64,000 nt of DNA. It comes from Oceanirhabdus seepicola (GTDB lineage Bacteria; Bacillota; Clostridia; Clostridiales; Clostridiaceae). The notes beneath the pieces were generated by a model. The model saw nothing but the letters and a program-made list of their open reading frames with translations. It was not told the origin of the DNA and searched no databases. The translations under genes and the position numbers were made by a program. The DNA lies in the NCBI RefSeq assembly GCF_023684385.1, contig NZ_JAGSOJ010000001.1, positions 953,146 to 1,017,145 on the forward strand, read 5' to 3'. This document shows, in pieces, positions 34,785-43,759 of this stretch. The first letter of the stretch is position 1. The number at the start of each line of letters is the position of its first letter.

Positions 34785-35588
34785 TTAACCTCCAACTGCA
34801 CAATAATTTTTGATTACCTTATTGTACAAAAACTTGCCTAGAATAAATAATACAACACTCCAAAGCAGTTGAATAAAGAATATCTTATAGAATATAAATG
34901 TACCTTGTGCCTTTTCTGAATTTAAAAAGAATTGAATTGGCCAATAATAAACATACTTGAAGGGCAGTATATCCAATACAGTATTAGCCCAGTTAGGAAA
35001 AAAATCTAATGGTATAAAAGCCCCTCCAGCAAAATTAAATAGGAAACCTTTCAACCTTATAATAGAGTTGTTGTTTTTAATGTAAAATGCAGTTAATCCG
35101 ATTATATAATTTGTAAGAAATGCTATTGCGAATCCTCCGATATTGAGAATAATAAATTTGAAAACAGAATTAAAAGTAATAAAGGTTGGAAATATTACTA
35201 ATGAATAGACTAAAAAAGGTAACATGAATTGAATTAAAATAGCAGGAATTTTTAAACCTATTCCTTGTCCAAGTTCTATTTTCATTATTCCTACAGGTTT
35301 TAATAAATCAATACTTAAATTACCATTTCGTATTCTTGTGGATATCCTTGAATCTGCATAGGAATGAACGCAAGTGTTAACAAAAGTTACTGCTGCAAAA
35401 TACCATACCATTTGTTCTAATGAATACCCTTTTATGTTTTGAGAATTATTATAGGCATAAATACTCCTAAATAAGGGAAGGTATATCATCACAACAGCTG
35501 AATTTACAAAGAACATTATGAAAAATGCCCTTTTGTGTTGAAATAATACCTTTAAATTTAGCTTTATATACTCGTACAGTATATTCAT
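34785..35588 (-). CDS. ABC-2 permease, DUF990 family (subunit 1)
   Basis: 267 residues with six hydrophobic segments and the ISTRIRNGNLSIDLLKPVG motif of COG4587-type permeases. First gene of the exporter operon, preceded by AAAGGAG. It should form a heterodimeric channel with the next permease and be powered by the ATPase at 32996-33979. Confidence 0.8.
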   Translation of the reverse strand: MNILYEYIKLNLKVLFQHKRAFFIMFFVNSAVVMIYLPLFRSIYAYNNSQNIKGYSLEQMVWYFAAVTFVNTCVHSYADSRISTRIRNGNLSIDLLKPVGIMKIELGQGIGLKIPAILIQFMLPFLVYSLVIFPTFITFNSVFKFIILNIGGFAIAFLTNYIIGLTAFYIKNNNSIIRLKGFLFNFAGGAFIPLDFFPNWANTVLDILPFKYVYYWPIQFFLNSEKAQGTFIFYKIFFIQLLWSVVLFILGKFLYNKVIKNYCAVGG

Positions 35589-35762
35589 TCAATTCTCCTT
35601 TCAATATTAATTATTTTTCCGCGGAATATTATTATATAACACACACCCATAAATTGTAAGTCTAGAAAAAAATTTATTTTTATGGTATAATATAATAGAG
35701 GGGATTTGTATCATAACACAGTAATCTTAATTGATATCTAAAATAAAAATTAAAATATAATA

Positions 35763-35802
35763 AACAAACTCAAGTAATTCCTAAGAATTACTTGAGTTTG
35801 TT
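35763..35802. terminator. 18-bp perfect hairpin terminator
   Basis: AACAAACTCAAGTAATTC and its exact complement flank a four-base loop. In the minus direction it follows the SemiSWEET remnant and the chemoreceptor gene; it is followed by TTTATTATATT. Confidence 0.75.
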
Positions 35803-35818
35803 GAAAAAGTCACATAAA

Positions 35819-36046
35819 CTACATCTCTAATTTTCTCTTATTCTGTTCCAAATGCTTCTTATCTCTAAAATATAACCCTGTATCTATTGAGACCATTACA
35901 AAGTTCAACATATATAAGAATATAACATTATCATATGAATTAAAAATCTTATGTAATATTCCAAAGACATAACCTACTAATAATACAAATAAAAAAGCTA
36001 CACTTTTACCTTCAACAGGATTAGCAAATTCGATTTTAGTCTCAAC
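35819..36046 (-). pseudogene. N-truncated SemiSWEET/PQ-loop transporter gene
   Basis: From the VEGKSVAFLFVLLVGYVFGI segment onward this frame is homologous to the intact 92-residue protein at 53305-53583 (VSIDTGLYFRDKK versus VSIDTALYFRSKK). The first TM helix and start codon are missing and an in-frame stop lies just upstream. It sits 17 bp downstream of the chemoreceptor gene at 36063. Confidence 0.75.
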
Positions 36047-36062
36047 TTACTTTTCTTTTTTA

Positions 36063-38060
36063 TTATACTCTAAACTTACCTAATTCCAATTCCATCTTAT
36101 TTGCCAATTCACTTAGCTTATCTGCGGAATTGGCAACTTCTTGTACTGTAACACTTTGCTGTTCTACAGAAGCTGTTACTTCTTCAGCACCTGCTGCTGT
36201 TTCCTGAGATATACTTGATATATTCTGTATTGAATCTACTATCGCTTCTTTATCATTATTAATCTCTTTAATAGAATCATTCATAAATTTAATTTTAGCT
36301 ATACTTTCTTCTACAGATTTAGATATTCTTCTGAAGGATTCATTTACTTCTTGAACAGCATCACTTTGTTCTCCTGCAACCCTCTTAACTTCATTCATTC
36401 TATTTACAGTATTATTACTGTCTTCTTGGACTTTAGAGATTATTACCTTAATCTCATCTGTAGCCTCCTTTGAACCTTCTGCAAGATTTCTAATTTCATC
36501 AGCAACTACTGTAAACCCTTTCCCTACTTCGCCTGCTCTGGCAGCTTCAATAGATGCATTTAATGCAAGTAAATTTGTTTGATCTGATATAGAATTTATT
36601 GTATCAAGTATAGAATCTATACTCATAGTATTATTATTTAATTCAACTACAGCCGCTTCTATTTTTTCAATAGCTTTTTCATTGGAATTGGTTTTATTCT
36701 GTAACTCTTGTACCAAATTCATACCCTCTGAATTTGCTTCTGTTACCTGATTAGTACTTTCTTTAACCATTTTTGTATTATCTGCTAATTCATTTAATTT
36801 TTCAGATAAATCATAGGTAAGCTGATCCCCTCTTTGAGCATCATCTGCCTGCTCTGCCGCTCCCTTAGCTATTTCTTCTACTGCAGTATTTATTTGTTCC
36901 CCTGAAGCACTTGTCTCCTCTGAAATTGCTGCTAAACTTTGAGAAGATTCATTTACTTCACTAGATAAATGTTTTATATTGCTAATAAAACTTCCTACAG
37001 ACTCTAGCATTATATTAAAGCCCTCTCCTAATCTTCCTATCTCATCTCTTGATTTAACATTAATTCTTACTGAAAAATCTCCCTTTTTAACATTCTCCAT
37101 AATCCTCAAAAAGGAATCAATTGGCTTGGTTATTGTTTTTGCGAATAAAAAAGCTATTAAAATAGAAACTAATAGAGAACCTATTCCTATGTAAGTAATC
37201 CATTTAAATAAAACACTAGTATCATCATGAATTTCATCAATATAAGTAGTTCCAAGAATATTCCATTTTAATTTTTCATTTTTAGTAAATACAGCAATCT
37301 TATCGTGTTTAATGCCTTCTTCTTCATATGTATACCCAACATTTCCTTCATCATCTTCTTTTATAGCCTTTGATATATTTTCAATTCCTAAAGGCTGAAG
37401 TAAAAGTTCATTGTTAGGATGCATTATAACATTACCATCATAATCCAATATAAATACATACCCTTTTTCTCCTACTTTTAGTGAATTAACTTCTTTACCT
37501 AATTCATTTAATGTAATATCTAAAGCTAAAACCCCTACAAATTCGTTATTGCTGGATTCATTGAAGACAGGAATTGCCGCTGTTAATACTAATTCTTTAG
37601 TCTTATCATCCAAATATGGTCCAGCCCAAACAAACCTCTTTTCATCTTTTGCTTTTATATACCAAGGTCTCTCAGTAGGGTCAAATCCTTCTACATAACC
37701 ACTGTCTAAATGTGAGTAGAATTTTTTAGTTTTGGTACCTATATAAATATCTAATACTTGGTCATGAGATTTCATAAAGTTATCAAAATGCTCCATCATT
37801 TCCGGCAAATGTTCTTGGTTAACTTCAATCTGCTGCAGCTCCTCATCATAAGACATCTCCATAAGACCTTTCTCAAAAACATTAAGATAATTTGTTATTA
37901 TTTTATCGGTTTGCTTTACTAGCTGTAATGTAGTACTTTGTAAATTTTCTTTCAAAATATTTTTTGATTTCGAGTAAGATATTCCTCCCAGTACACCTAA
38001 TGGAATAGAAATTAATAAAACAAACATTACTATTAATTTAAATCTTATTCCTTTTTTCAT
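36063..38060 (-). CDS. methyl-accepting chemotaxis protein (dCache)
   Basis: 665 residues from the ATG at 38060, chosen for the GAGGGAAG site; an upstream ATG precedes that site. Order: TM1 (about 8-28), periplasmic-type dCache sensor (about 30-280; [33 protein letters not shown]), TM2 (about 285-308), HAMP, then the cytoplasmic signalling hairpin with the MCP tip [19 protein letters not shown]. Senses an unknown small molecule and signals via CheA/CheW, which are not in this window. Paralogue at 51043-53040; promoter region is conserved between the two. Confidence 0.9.
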   Translation of the reverse strand: MKKGIRFKLIVMFVLLISIPLGVLGGISYSKSKNILKENLQSTTLQLVKQTDKIITNYLNVFEKGLMEMSYDEELQQIEVNQEHLPEMMEHFDNFMKSHDQVLDIYIGTKTKKFYSHLDSGYVEGFDPTERPWYIKAKDEKRFVWAGPYLDDKTKELVLTAAIPVFNESSNNEFVGVLALDITLNELGKEVNSLKVGEKGYVFILDYDGNVIMHPNNELLLQPLGIENISKAIKEDDEGNVGYTYEEEGIKHDKIAVFTKNEKLKWNILGTTYIDEIHDDTSVLFKWITYIGIGSLLVSILIAFLFAKTITKPIDSFLRIMENVKKGDFSVRINVKSRDEIGRLGEGFNIMLESVGSFISNIKHLSSEVNESSQSLAAISEETSASGEQINTAVEEIAKGAAEQADDAQRGDQLTYDLSEKLNELADNTKMVKESTNQVTEANSEGMNLVQELQNKTNSNEKAIEKIEAAVVELNNNTMSIDSILDTINSISDQTNLLALNASIEAARAGEVGKGFTVVADEIRNLAEGSKEATDEIKVIISKVQEDSNNTVNRMNEVKRVAGEQSDAVQEVNESFRRISKSVEESIAKIKFMNDSIKEINNDKEAIVDSIQNISSISQETAAGAEEVTASVEQQSVTVQEVANSADKLSELANKMELELGKFRV

Positions 38061-38098
38061 AAGCTTCCCTCTCTTCATTTTTTTCTCTATAAAAAATC

Positions 38099-38121
38099 AC
38101 CAAGGAAATATTCTCCTTGGT
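38099..38121 (-). terminator. hairpin upstream of the chemoreceptor gene
   Basis: ACCAAGGA (38099-38106) pairs with TCCTTGGT (38114-38121); on the minus strand it is followed by GATTTTTTATAG. It lies between the chemoreceptor promoter and start codon, so it may be a leader attenuator, or a terminator for the remnant upstream. Confidence 0.5.
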
Positions 38122-38130
38122 AACCTTTTT

Positions 38131-38159
38131 ATTTTACATTAAATTTTGATATAAATCAA
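38131..38159 (-). promoter_or_regulatory. promoter of the chemoreceptor gene at 36063
   Basis: Minus strand TTGATT, 17-bp spacer, TAAAAT. The same elements at the same spacing occur upstream of the paralogue (53172-53200). Confidence 0.55.
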
Positions 38160-38256
38160 TAAAAAATCATAACAATCGAAAAATATCGACATAATATGAT
38201 TTTGCACAGTGAAAAACCTATATATGTATTTTAAAACGATATTGCATATCTAGGTC

Positions 38257-38469
38257 TTAGTTATACTTTAAACTTACTCTTTGGAATGCCCTATTTACTT
38301 CATAAACGGCAGTCCTTTGTTCTCCTGCAATGCTTTTAAGATAATTTGTTATTGTTTCCTCTGATTGCTTTACTATTTCTAATGTAGAGCTTTTCAGATT
38401 TTCTTTTATAATCTGTTTTGATTTCAAGTAAGAAACTTCCCCTAACGTAGCTAATGGGATTATTTCTTG
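38257..38469 (-). pseudogene. internally deleted chemoreceptor gene
   Basis: The frame begins IIPLATLGEVSYLKSKQIIK and continues through TITNYL, matching the start of the 671-codon-type chemoreceptors, then jumps to AGEQRTAVYEVNRAFQRVS, which matches the far C-terminal signalling region ([20 protein letters not shown]). About 500 residues are missing without loss of frame. No start codon is in frame (a TAG lies upstream). Confidence 0.7.
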
Positions 38470-38506
38470 CTATCGAATCATTTAAAAATTCTTACATATG
38501 ATAATC

Positions 38507-38580
38507 TTAAACTGTTTCTTCTTCTTTCCAAAACACACTACCTTCTCCTCTTTCTCCAGTTTTTCTGTCAAACAATGAAA
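38507..38580. repeat. 74-bp duplicate of the 44684-44757 gene end
   Basis: 73 of 74 bases match 44684-44757, the 3' end of the carboxypeptidase-regulatory-like gene. Here the copy overlaps the last codons of the Nudix gene and supplies its stop codon. Confidence 0.9.
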
Positions 38581-38975
38581 TATTCTTGAGCTTCCTTTAA
38601 AACACTTTTATTACTATCAAATGTTAATAAATCAAGCATCTCACTATAGTTTAGCCACCTGTATTCTCCAATCTCCTCTTCTTGAATTTTTACACACTGA
38701 TCTGATGTTTTCCCAATAAAAAAAATAACTTCTTTACGAATATCTTCAGCTAAAGAATACTCAATCTTGGTTCTGAATCCCTCAACCAAAGTAATGTTTA
38801 AGCCTGTTTCTTCAAGAACCTCTCTTTTTGCAGTTTCCTTTTCCGTCTCTCCTTCTTCCACATGGCCTTTAGGAAACCCCCAATGTCCATTAACCTTACT
38901 TTTAACCGCTAAAAACTCTAAATCCCCATTTAATTTTCTGTATATAACCGCACCACATGATTTTTCCATACTCAT
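38568..38975 (-). CDS. Nudix hydrolase (Ap4A-hydrolase-like)
   Basis: 135 residues with a complete Nudix box, GHVEEGETEKETAKREVLEETGL (37-59 by position), preceded by the WGFPKG phrase typical of bis(5'-nucleosyl)-tetraphosphatases. SCGAVIYR at the start is also characteristic of that group. It would cleave Ap4A or related dinucleotides in the cytoplasm. AGGAGG lies seven bases before the ATG. The last residues (EYFIV) and stop codon are formed by a duplicated fragment of an unrelated gene, so the native C-terminus may have been altered by a few residues. Confidence 0.85.
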   Translation of the reverse strand: MSMEKSCGAVIYRKLNGDLEFLAVKSKVNGHWGFPKGHVEEGETEKETAKREVLEETGLNITLVEGFRTKIEYSLAEDIRKEVIFFIGKTSDQCVKIQEEEIGEYRWLNYSEMLDLLTFDSNKSVLKEAQEYFIV

Positions 38976-39048
38976 TATTTATCCTCCTAAGATTATGTAA
39001 TTAACTTGTACCATTTTTCAACATTAATTATATTTATAATAAGATATA

Positions 39049-39747
39049 TTATTTAATGCCTAATATTAGATGACTTCTTTTAGAATATGTAAAAGTATAT
39101 GTATCTCCAATTTCCACACTCTTTAATCTTTTGATATATGAGTAACCTTCATGGTCAACAAATATAGTAATGTGCCCTCGCCATCCTTCTGAAATACCAG
39201 TTACTGTACCTTGGGATATATAATTATCTTTATATATAAAATCAAGCACTGGCTTACTTAATATATTAATTTCAGCAGTAACTATACAAAGTATTAAGAT
39301 TCCTTTTATTATATCTGCACATATCTTGTTTTTCATTCTTAGTTTTTTATAATATTTCCAGTCCTCTAAACCATACCCAAATACTATTAATACCAATGTT
39401 AAAACCAATATACAAATAACTTTTTTACAAATATCTATTACTAGTAGAGCATCTTTTAAATCCATATTTTCATAAGCTACTACCATTACGGTAAAATATA
39501 TTAAGAATAAGCTTATTAAAAAACCAAAAAAATATATATTGGAATGCTTATTTAAAAATATTATTTTAAACAACATTTCTTCTATGGCATCTCTTTTCTT
39601 CTTTTCACCTCTCACTGGATGATTGTCTACCCTGAGTTTATTCTTTTTAACTTTTTTCATTGGCAGTTTTACTATTAGTTTTTGGTTGCATTCTTTACAC
39701 CTTAAACTTCCATCAGTGTACTGCCTTTCGCATTTTGGACAATACAT
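39049..39747 (-). CDS. zinc-ribbon membrane protein of unknown function
   Basis: 232 residues. The N-terminus (MYCPKCERQYTDGSLRCKEC) is a CxxC...CxxC zinc ribbon; a basic linker follows, then three hydrophobic segments (about 75-95, 103-125, 145-165) and a C-terminal beta-rich domain. The protein is topologically a cytoplasmic ribbon on a membrane core. It overlaps no neighbour and begins 10 bp after the acetyltransferase gene upstream, suggesting co-transcription. No function known to me. Confidence 0.75.
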   Translation of the reverse strand: MYCPKCERQYTDGSLRCKECNQKLIVKLPMKKVKKNKLRVDNHPVRGEKKKRDAIEEMLFKIIFLNKHSNIYFFGFLISLFLIYFTVMVVAYENMDLKDALLVIDICKKVICILVLTLVLIVFGYGLEDWKYYKKLRMKNKICADIIKGILILCIVTAEINILSKPVLDFIYKDNYISQGTVTGISEGWRGHITIFVDHEGYSYIKRLKSVEIGDTYTFTYSKRSHLILGIK

Positions 39748-39757
39748 ACTCTTCTCC

Positions 39758-40180
39758 TTATAAATTATCTATCAACAAGAACATTCCTGCTCCCCCACTA
39801 GTGGATGGTCTTCTCTCAAATCCGAACTTTTCATAAAAAACTTCTTTCCCCTCAGCACTCATAAGCTCAACACAGAACTTCCATCCTTTTTGTGTTTTCT
39901 CTTTTAAGAAAGACAACATATCATTAATAAGAAGCTTTCCAAGACCTTTTCCTTGATATTCTGAATTAACTACTACATCCTTTATAAAGTAAGACATGCT
40001 GTTGTCTCCTATAATTCTTCCCATTGCAATAATTTCATTCCCATCTGTTATACAAGCAGTATATAGGGAATTATCTAGCGCTAATTGTATTTGTTCAATT
40101 GTAGGATGTGCCCACCCAACTGATTCTACTAAATCAATAAATTTTTCTGCTGTCAAAATGCCTCTTTTTAATTGGATCAT
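39758..40180 (-). CDS. GNAT acetyltransferase
   Basis: 140 residues with a clear GNAT motif A: DVVVNSEYQGKGLGKLLINDML (split here by position around residues 68-89), and the C-terminal EVFYEKFGFERRP. The motif VGWAHPTIEQIQ near residue 20 is common in the small GCN5-like proteins close to ArgA-type domains. Substrate unknown. It is followed after 10 bp by the zinc-ribbon gene. Confidence 0.85.
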   Translation of the reverse strand: MIQLKRGILTAEKFIDLVESVGWAHPTIEQIQLALDNSLYTACITDGNEIIAMGRIIGDNSMSYFIKDVVVNSEYQGKGLGKLLINDMLSFLKEKTQKGWKFCVELMSAEGKEVFYEKFGFERRPSTSGGAGMFLLIDNL

Positions 40181-40197
40181 ATGTATCCCCTTCTAGT

Positions 40198-40262
40198 TTA
40201 TTTAATCTGCAATTTTATAGGAGTAAATCTTATCCCATCAACAATCTTTTCTGAATCAGTAC
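40198..40262 (-). pseudogene. 3' fragment of a GNAT acetyltransferase gene
   Basis: About 18 codons, DSEKIVDGIRFTPIKLQIK, match the end of the acetyltransferase at 40777-41256 (LEKTVDGIRFTPMKFQIR), with DNA similarity obvious along the fragment. An in-frame stop precedes it. It lies just beyond the 3' end of another acetyltransferase gene. Confidence 0.7.
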
Positions 40263-40281
40263 CTTAGCTTGTACATCCTAC

Positions 40282-40737
40282 TTAATTACTAGTTAACCTC
40301 ATTTCTATAGTATTAGGCTTAAATCCCATAGATTCATAAAACTTTATAGTGTTATTGTTATCATAAGAAACCGTAATGTTGATATCTTCGCAGCCATTAT
40401 TTTTTAACCATTCAATATGACGATTCATTAGTTCTTTGCCAATTCCTGTGCCTCGTGCTTCTTCAACAACATGGAGTGTTTGAGGCTCACCTTGATTTCC
40501 TTCAAATGTGGAAATACAGTATCCAAGTAATCTGCAACTCTCTTCATCCTCAGCCAGTGTAATTTTTATATGCTCTTTATCAAAGGAGCTGAATACATTT
40601 ATTCTGTCTTCAAAAACAAGATCTGAATAGAGCTCTTTAAAAGATTTTGATATCTCCTCATGAAAGTTTCTGTTTCTCTCCCAAACTTCTTTAATAATTG
40701 CAACCTCACTAAAGGGTATATCTCTATAACAAACCAT
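40282..40737 (-). CDS. GNAT acetyltransferase
   Basis: 151 residues. Acetyl-CoA-binding motif A: HVVEEARGTGIGKELMNRHIEWL; motif B: NTIKFYESMGFKP. Classical single-domain GNAT; substrate not predictable. Flanked on both sides by acetyltransferase sequences (an intact gene at 40777 and a fragment at 40198), so it lies in a small cluster of this fold. Confidence 0.85.
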   Translation of the reverse strand: MVCYRDIPFSEVAIIKEVWERNRNFHEEISKSFKELYSDLVFEDRINVFSSFDKEHIKITLAEDEESCRLLGYCISTFEGNQGEPQTLHVVEEARGTGIGKELMNRHIEWLKNNGCEDINITVSYDNNNTIKFYESMGFKPNTIEMRLTSN

Positions 40738-40776
40738 TGATTTCTTCCTCTCTTTTTATATTTTTACTAATTACAT

Positions 40777-41256
40777 TTACCTAATCTGAAATTTCATAGG
40801 AGTGAACCTTATCCCATCAACAGTCTTTTCTAAATCAGTATCTTGAAAACCTAACCTTTGATAAAATTCTACTGCATAAGGCGATGAATTAAGGGTTATC
40901 TCTTTTATACTAGGATTATTTTCAACTGTGGATAATACTGTTTCAAATAACTTTCTACCTATTCCCTTCCTATGATAGTTTTTATCTACAAATAGCAAAA
41001 CTATATGACTAACTTGTCTAGTTGCAACAACTCCAACAATTTTTTCTTTATCATAACACACCCAGAAATGAAGATTTTCATCATCAATCATATTTTTTAT
41101 TGACTTAAAATCTAAAAACTCCACAAATTTTTTTATACCTTGTTCTGAAAAGTCTGGTGCTTCGAATTCCATAAAAACATTGTATATAAGCTCTAATGCT
41201 CTTTCTAATTCCTCTATTTTTAAAACTCTAACCTGATATTCTAAGGAATTATTCAT
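40777..41256 (-). CDS. GNAT acetyltransferase
   Basis: 159 residues from the ATG at 41256, chosen because GGAGGTGG lies upstream; the longer frame begins before it. Motif A: FVDKNYHRKGIGRKLFETVLS; motif B region YAVEFYQRLGFQD. GNAT of the PhnO/GCN5-like type, probably acetylating a small amine. Its 3' end exists as a separate fragment at 40198-40262. Confidence 0.85.
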   Translation of the reverse strand: MNNSLEYQVRVLKIEELERALELIYNVFMEFEAPDFSEQGIKKFVEFLDFKSIKNMIDDENLHFWVCYDKEKIVGVVATRQVSHIVLLFVDKNYHRKGIGRKLFETVLSTVENNPSIKEITLNSSPYAVEFYQRLGFQDTDLEKTVDGIRFTPMKFQIR

Positions 41257-41419
41257 ACTATTCCACCTCCATTTTCTTATTGCCCCTATCTCCCTCAAGT
41301 TTTATACATGTAAATTATATCATGGAATTACAATTGCAACCATTAACTAACACATGACTCTCTTCTAAAACAAAGATATTTTTAGCACATGAAAAATACA
41401 TATTATTAATAATAAAAAA

Positions 41420-41440
41420 CCAGAGAAATTATTTCCCTGG
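41420..41440 (-). terminator. terminator of the beta-helix protein gene
   Basis: CCAG-GAAAT pairs with ATTTC-CTGG with one mismatched position; on the minus strand it is followed by TTTTTTATTATT. Confidence 0.7.
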
Positions 41441-41490
41441 CAATTTATATGCATAAGATTCTGACCACTAAGTGTCCATCTCCCTATTTT

Positions 41491-42915
41491 CTACTTTTTT
41501 CGAGTGGTGACAGTCCCCTCTATTTCAAAGCTGTTTTTCTCAAACTTATTATTTTTCAAAACTACACACTTTTTATAGTTTTCATCAATGAAGGCCTTAC
41601 TATCATTTTTAGTAAATGTACAGTTTTCAATTGTTACTGCTCCTTCAGCTGCTCCATATCCAGATATAAACTCATCAAATTTAGCTTCATTATTTTCAAA
41701 GATACATTCATTAAATTTTACGTTGTTACATGTGTTTATTATCGCTCCATGAAACTCTTTATTGTTTCTGAAAATAGAATTTTCAAAACTAATATTAGAA
41801 GAGTTATCTATTGTCATTATTCCATAACTACATTCCTCTATAATTGAATCTTTAACAAAGATATCATTTGTACCTGTAATTGTTAACCCTTCAGTACCAC
41901 ATCCATAAAGGACACAATTTTCAATATTGATTTTTTCACAATAGTCAAACTTCAAAACTCCGCCAGTACAATATCCTTTTCCTCTTGTGTGACCTATAGT
42001 AAGATTTTTAAAATTAATTCTTGAGCAAGAGTTAAAATTCATCACATTAGCATATCTTGGATCAACATATAATTCTACTCCCTCTTCCCCCTCTAACGTC
42101 ATATCTACTATGTTACTGAAGATTATTTCTAACCCATCAAAAACTTGACCATATCTCACACATGAACCTTTTTTATCATAATTTAATAAGTCATACTTAC
42201 CTTTTTTTAAACGAATCGTCCTATGTGATCCTAATGCAGCTACCAATTCTTCACTACTTGAAACAGTAATCACTTCATTTTCTGCTATTTTATTTTCTGA
42301 TATAAATATCTTTTCATCTTCTTTTATTGTAACCTCTTTAATACCAACTATTTTCTCCTTAGAAAAATCATATAAATTGATACTAACTTTTTTTGCTTCT
42401 ATATCTGGATAAATGTAATTTACTTTACCTAATTCAAGTATCTCAGTTATGTTTTTATTTTCTTTATCAACTAACTGAAAATAATTAACATTAAAGTATT
42501 CAGAGTATCCTTCAGGTGTCATATTCAATGATATTACTTGTCCAAGTCCACTTTTGTTTTTTGTTATAAATAATTCAAAATACATTTTTTCACTTACTTC
42601 TTTTATAATATCTCCATCATGTTTCTCATAAACAACCTTATTACCATATTCATCAAAATAAGTAACCTGAGGAATTATATTTTTATCAACCTCTTTTCCA
42701 CTTTTTGTGTCTATCCATTTCCCTTGTGTACTCTTGATATATATAGGTTGTCCTTTTTTAATTTCAGCGCTTCCTATCCCTTTGTGTAATTGCTCAAGTG
42801 AATATCCTTTGTCCCCAATAACCACAGTGAATGCAGGAATATCTGCAAAAGCAATTGTTTCCATAAAGAAAACCATTAATAACAATACTGTAATAAATCT
42901 TTTCTTTAATTTCAT
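41491..42915 (-). CDS. secreted protein with right-handed parallel beta-helix
   Basis: 474 residues with a signal peptide (about 1-24, ending AFA). Residues 25-215 are homologous to the short secreted protein at 27672-28364. From about 220 the protein becomes a parallel beta-helix of short repeats rich in Asn and Gly (INFKNLTIGHTR, KINIENCVLYGCG, ISFENSIFRNN, VKFNECIFENN), as in pectate-lyase-like or NosD-like proteins. No catalytic carboxylate pattern identified. Expected cell-surface or secreted carbohydrate-related role, unproven. GGGGGA site upstream. TTACAT-box promoter at 42957-43001. Confidence 0.85.
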   Translation of the reverse strand: MKLKKRFITVLLLMVFFMETIAFADIPAFTVVIGDKGYSLEQLHKGIGSAEIKKGQPIYIKSTQGKWIDTKSGKEVDKNIIPQVTYFDEYGNKVVYEKHDGDIIKEVSEKMYFELFITKNKSGLGQVISLNMTPEGYSEYFNVNYFQLVDKENKNITEILELGKVNYIYPDIEAKKVSINLYDFSKEKIVGIKEVTIKEDEKIFISENKIAENEVITVSSSEELVAALGSHRTIRLKKGKYDLLNYDKKGSCVRYGQVFDGLEIIFSNIVDMTLEGEEGVELYVDPRYANVMNFNSCSRINFKNLTIGHTRGKGYCTGGVLKFDYCEKINIENCVLYGCGTEGLTITGTNDIFVKDSIIEECSYGIMTIDNSSNISFENSIFRNNKEFHGAIINTCNNVKFNECIFENNEAKFDEFISGYGAAEGAVTIENCTFTKNDSKAFIDENYKKCVVLKNNKFEKNSFEIEGTVTTRKK

Positions 42916-42956
42916 AACTAATCCCCTTCTTACAAAATGAATTTTATACCAATAAA

Positions 42957-43001
42957 ATTATATACCTATTCCCTCTCCCATTAGTTACATAATAATTACA
43001 T
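42957..43001 (-). promoter_or_regulatory. TTACAT-box promoter, copy 3
   Basis: ATTATA (42957-42962), 22 bp, TTACAT (42985-42990), AATAA, TTACAT (42996-43001): same as copies 1 and 2. Drives the beta-helix protein gene. Confidence 0.7.
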
Positions 43002-43073
43002 TTTTGTTATATAGAAACGTGAATTAGAAATGCAATTAGAGCTATTCCTTTCTCATATGAATAGTGCTTATCG

Positions 43074-43457
43074 CTATTTTAATTTTTTCCACTTAGCACT
43101 TCTCCCTTTACCTACAACGTCAATTTTCCCTTCTTGCTTTAATTTATTAAATACTCTATTAATCGTAGATTCTCCAATATCAGGACAAATATTTCTAATT
43201 TCCTCTTTAGTAAAATAACCTAAAATTCCTTCAATGGCCTTCTCTACTCTATGACTTTTACTTCCTTTAGTTTTAATTATAATTCCAACTCTATTCTCTA
43301 GTTCTTTATACGCTCTAATCATAACTCCTAAAAAATATTCAAGCCATATATTAAAATTATGGCTCCCATCATGCCAGAGCATTGAAGATTTATTCAGTGC
43401 TTCGTAATAAGTTTCCTTGCTATCATCTCTTTCTCCTTTATTTATTAATATTATCAT
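43074..43457 (-). pseudogene. orphan C-terminal part of a Fic-family protein
   Basis: 127 codons. SSMLWHDGSHNFNIWLEYFLGVMIRAYKEL is the helix that normally follows the Fic active-site domain, and the rest is the C-terminal winged-helix module of large Fic proteins. The Fic AMPylation core (HPFxxGNGR) is absent, so the protein cannot transfer nucleotides. It may survive as a DNA-binding fragment: a winged helix and two palindromes immediately upstream. The ATG at 43457 has only a weak ribosome site. Read as a remnant, but expression as a repressor cannot be excluded. Confidence 0.6.
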
Positions 43458-43465
43458 TTTATCAT

Positions 43466-43565
43466 AAACATATTCATTTTCGCATAAAATGAATATGTTT
43501 ATTTTAAATTATAGTATTTTACTATAATAAAACATATTCATCTACGCATTAAATGAATATGTTTT
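43466..43565. promoter_or_regulatory. two tandem palindromes upstream of the Fic fragment
   Basis: Palindrome 1: AAACATATTCATTTT (43466-43480), 5-bp centre CGCAT, perfect complement 43486-43500. Palindrome 2: AAAACATATTCAT (43529-43541) with complement at 43553-43565 and the same CGCAT centre. Their centres are 64 bp apart. Identical core and spacing suggest tandem operators of a regulator, possibly the winged-helix tail of the Fic protein, or mRNA hairpins. Confidence 0.5.
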
Positions 43566-43574
43566 GTTATAGTA

Positions 43575-43599
43575 AAAGGAGGAACTGTTTTCCTCCTTT
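43575..43599. terminator. terminator-like hairpin
   Basis: AAAGGAGGAA and TTCCTCCTTT pair perfectly around a 5-base loop. It lies between the methyltransferase gene (minus, 43760-44500) and the Fic fragment. Confidence 0.6.
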
Positions 43600-43759
43600 A
43601 ATATATAGTATAAATATTATTAACTAGGCATTTTGTTAGTTCAAGATACTCGTTTATTGCGTCTAAAGCGATTGTTAATTATCAATCCCTTGTATCATAA
43701 TTAAGAAAATTGTGAAGCAATTACAGTTTAATCCCAGAACATTTCCGATAAATTGGAAA
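43600..43759. other. short non-coding stretch
   Basis: About 160 bp with no convincing gene. A 22-codon closed frame near 43605-43670 on the minus strand reads helical (ALDAINEYLELTK) and could be another gene relic, but it is too short to judge. Confidence 0.3.

Noticed and set aside
43600..43680. 22-codon helical frame (ALDAINEYLELTK)
   Set aside because: Too short, with upstream stop and no start or ribosome site; cannot be distinguished from chance.
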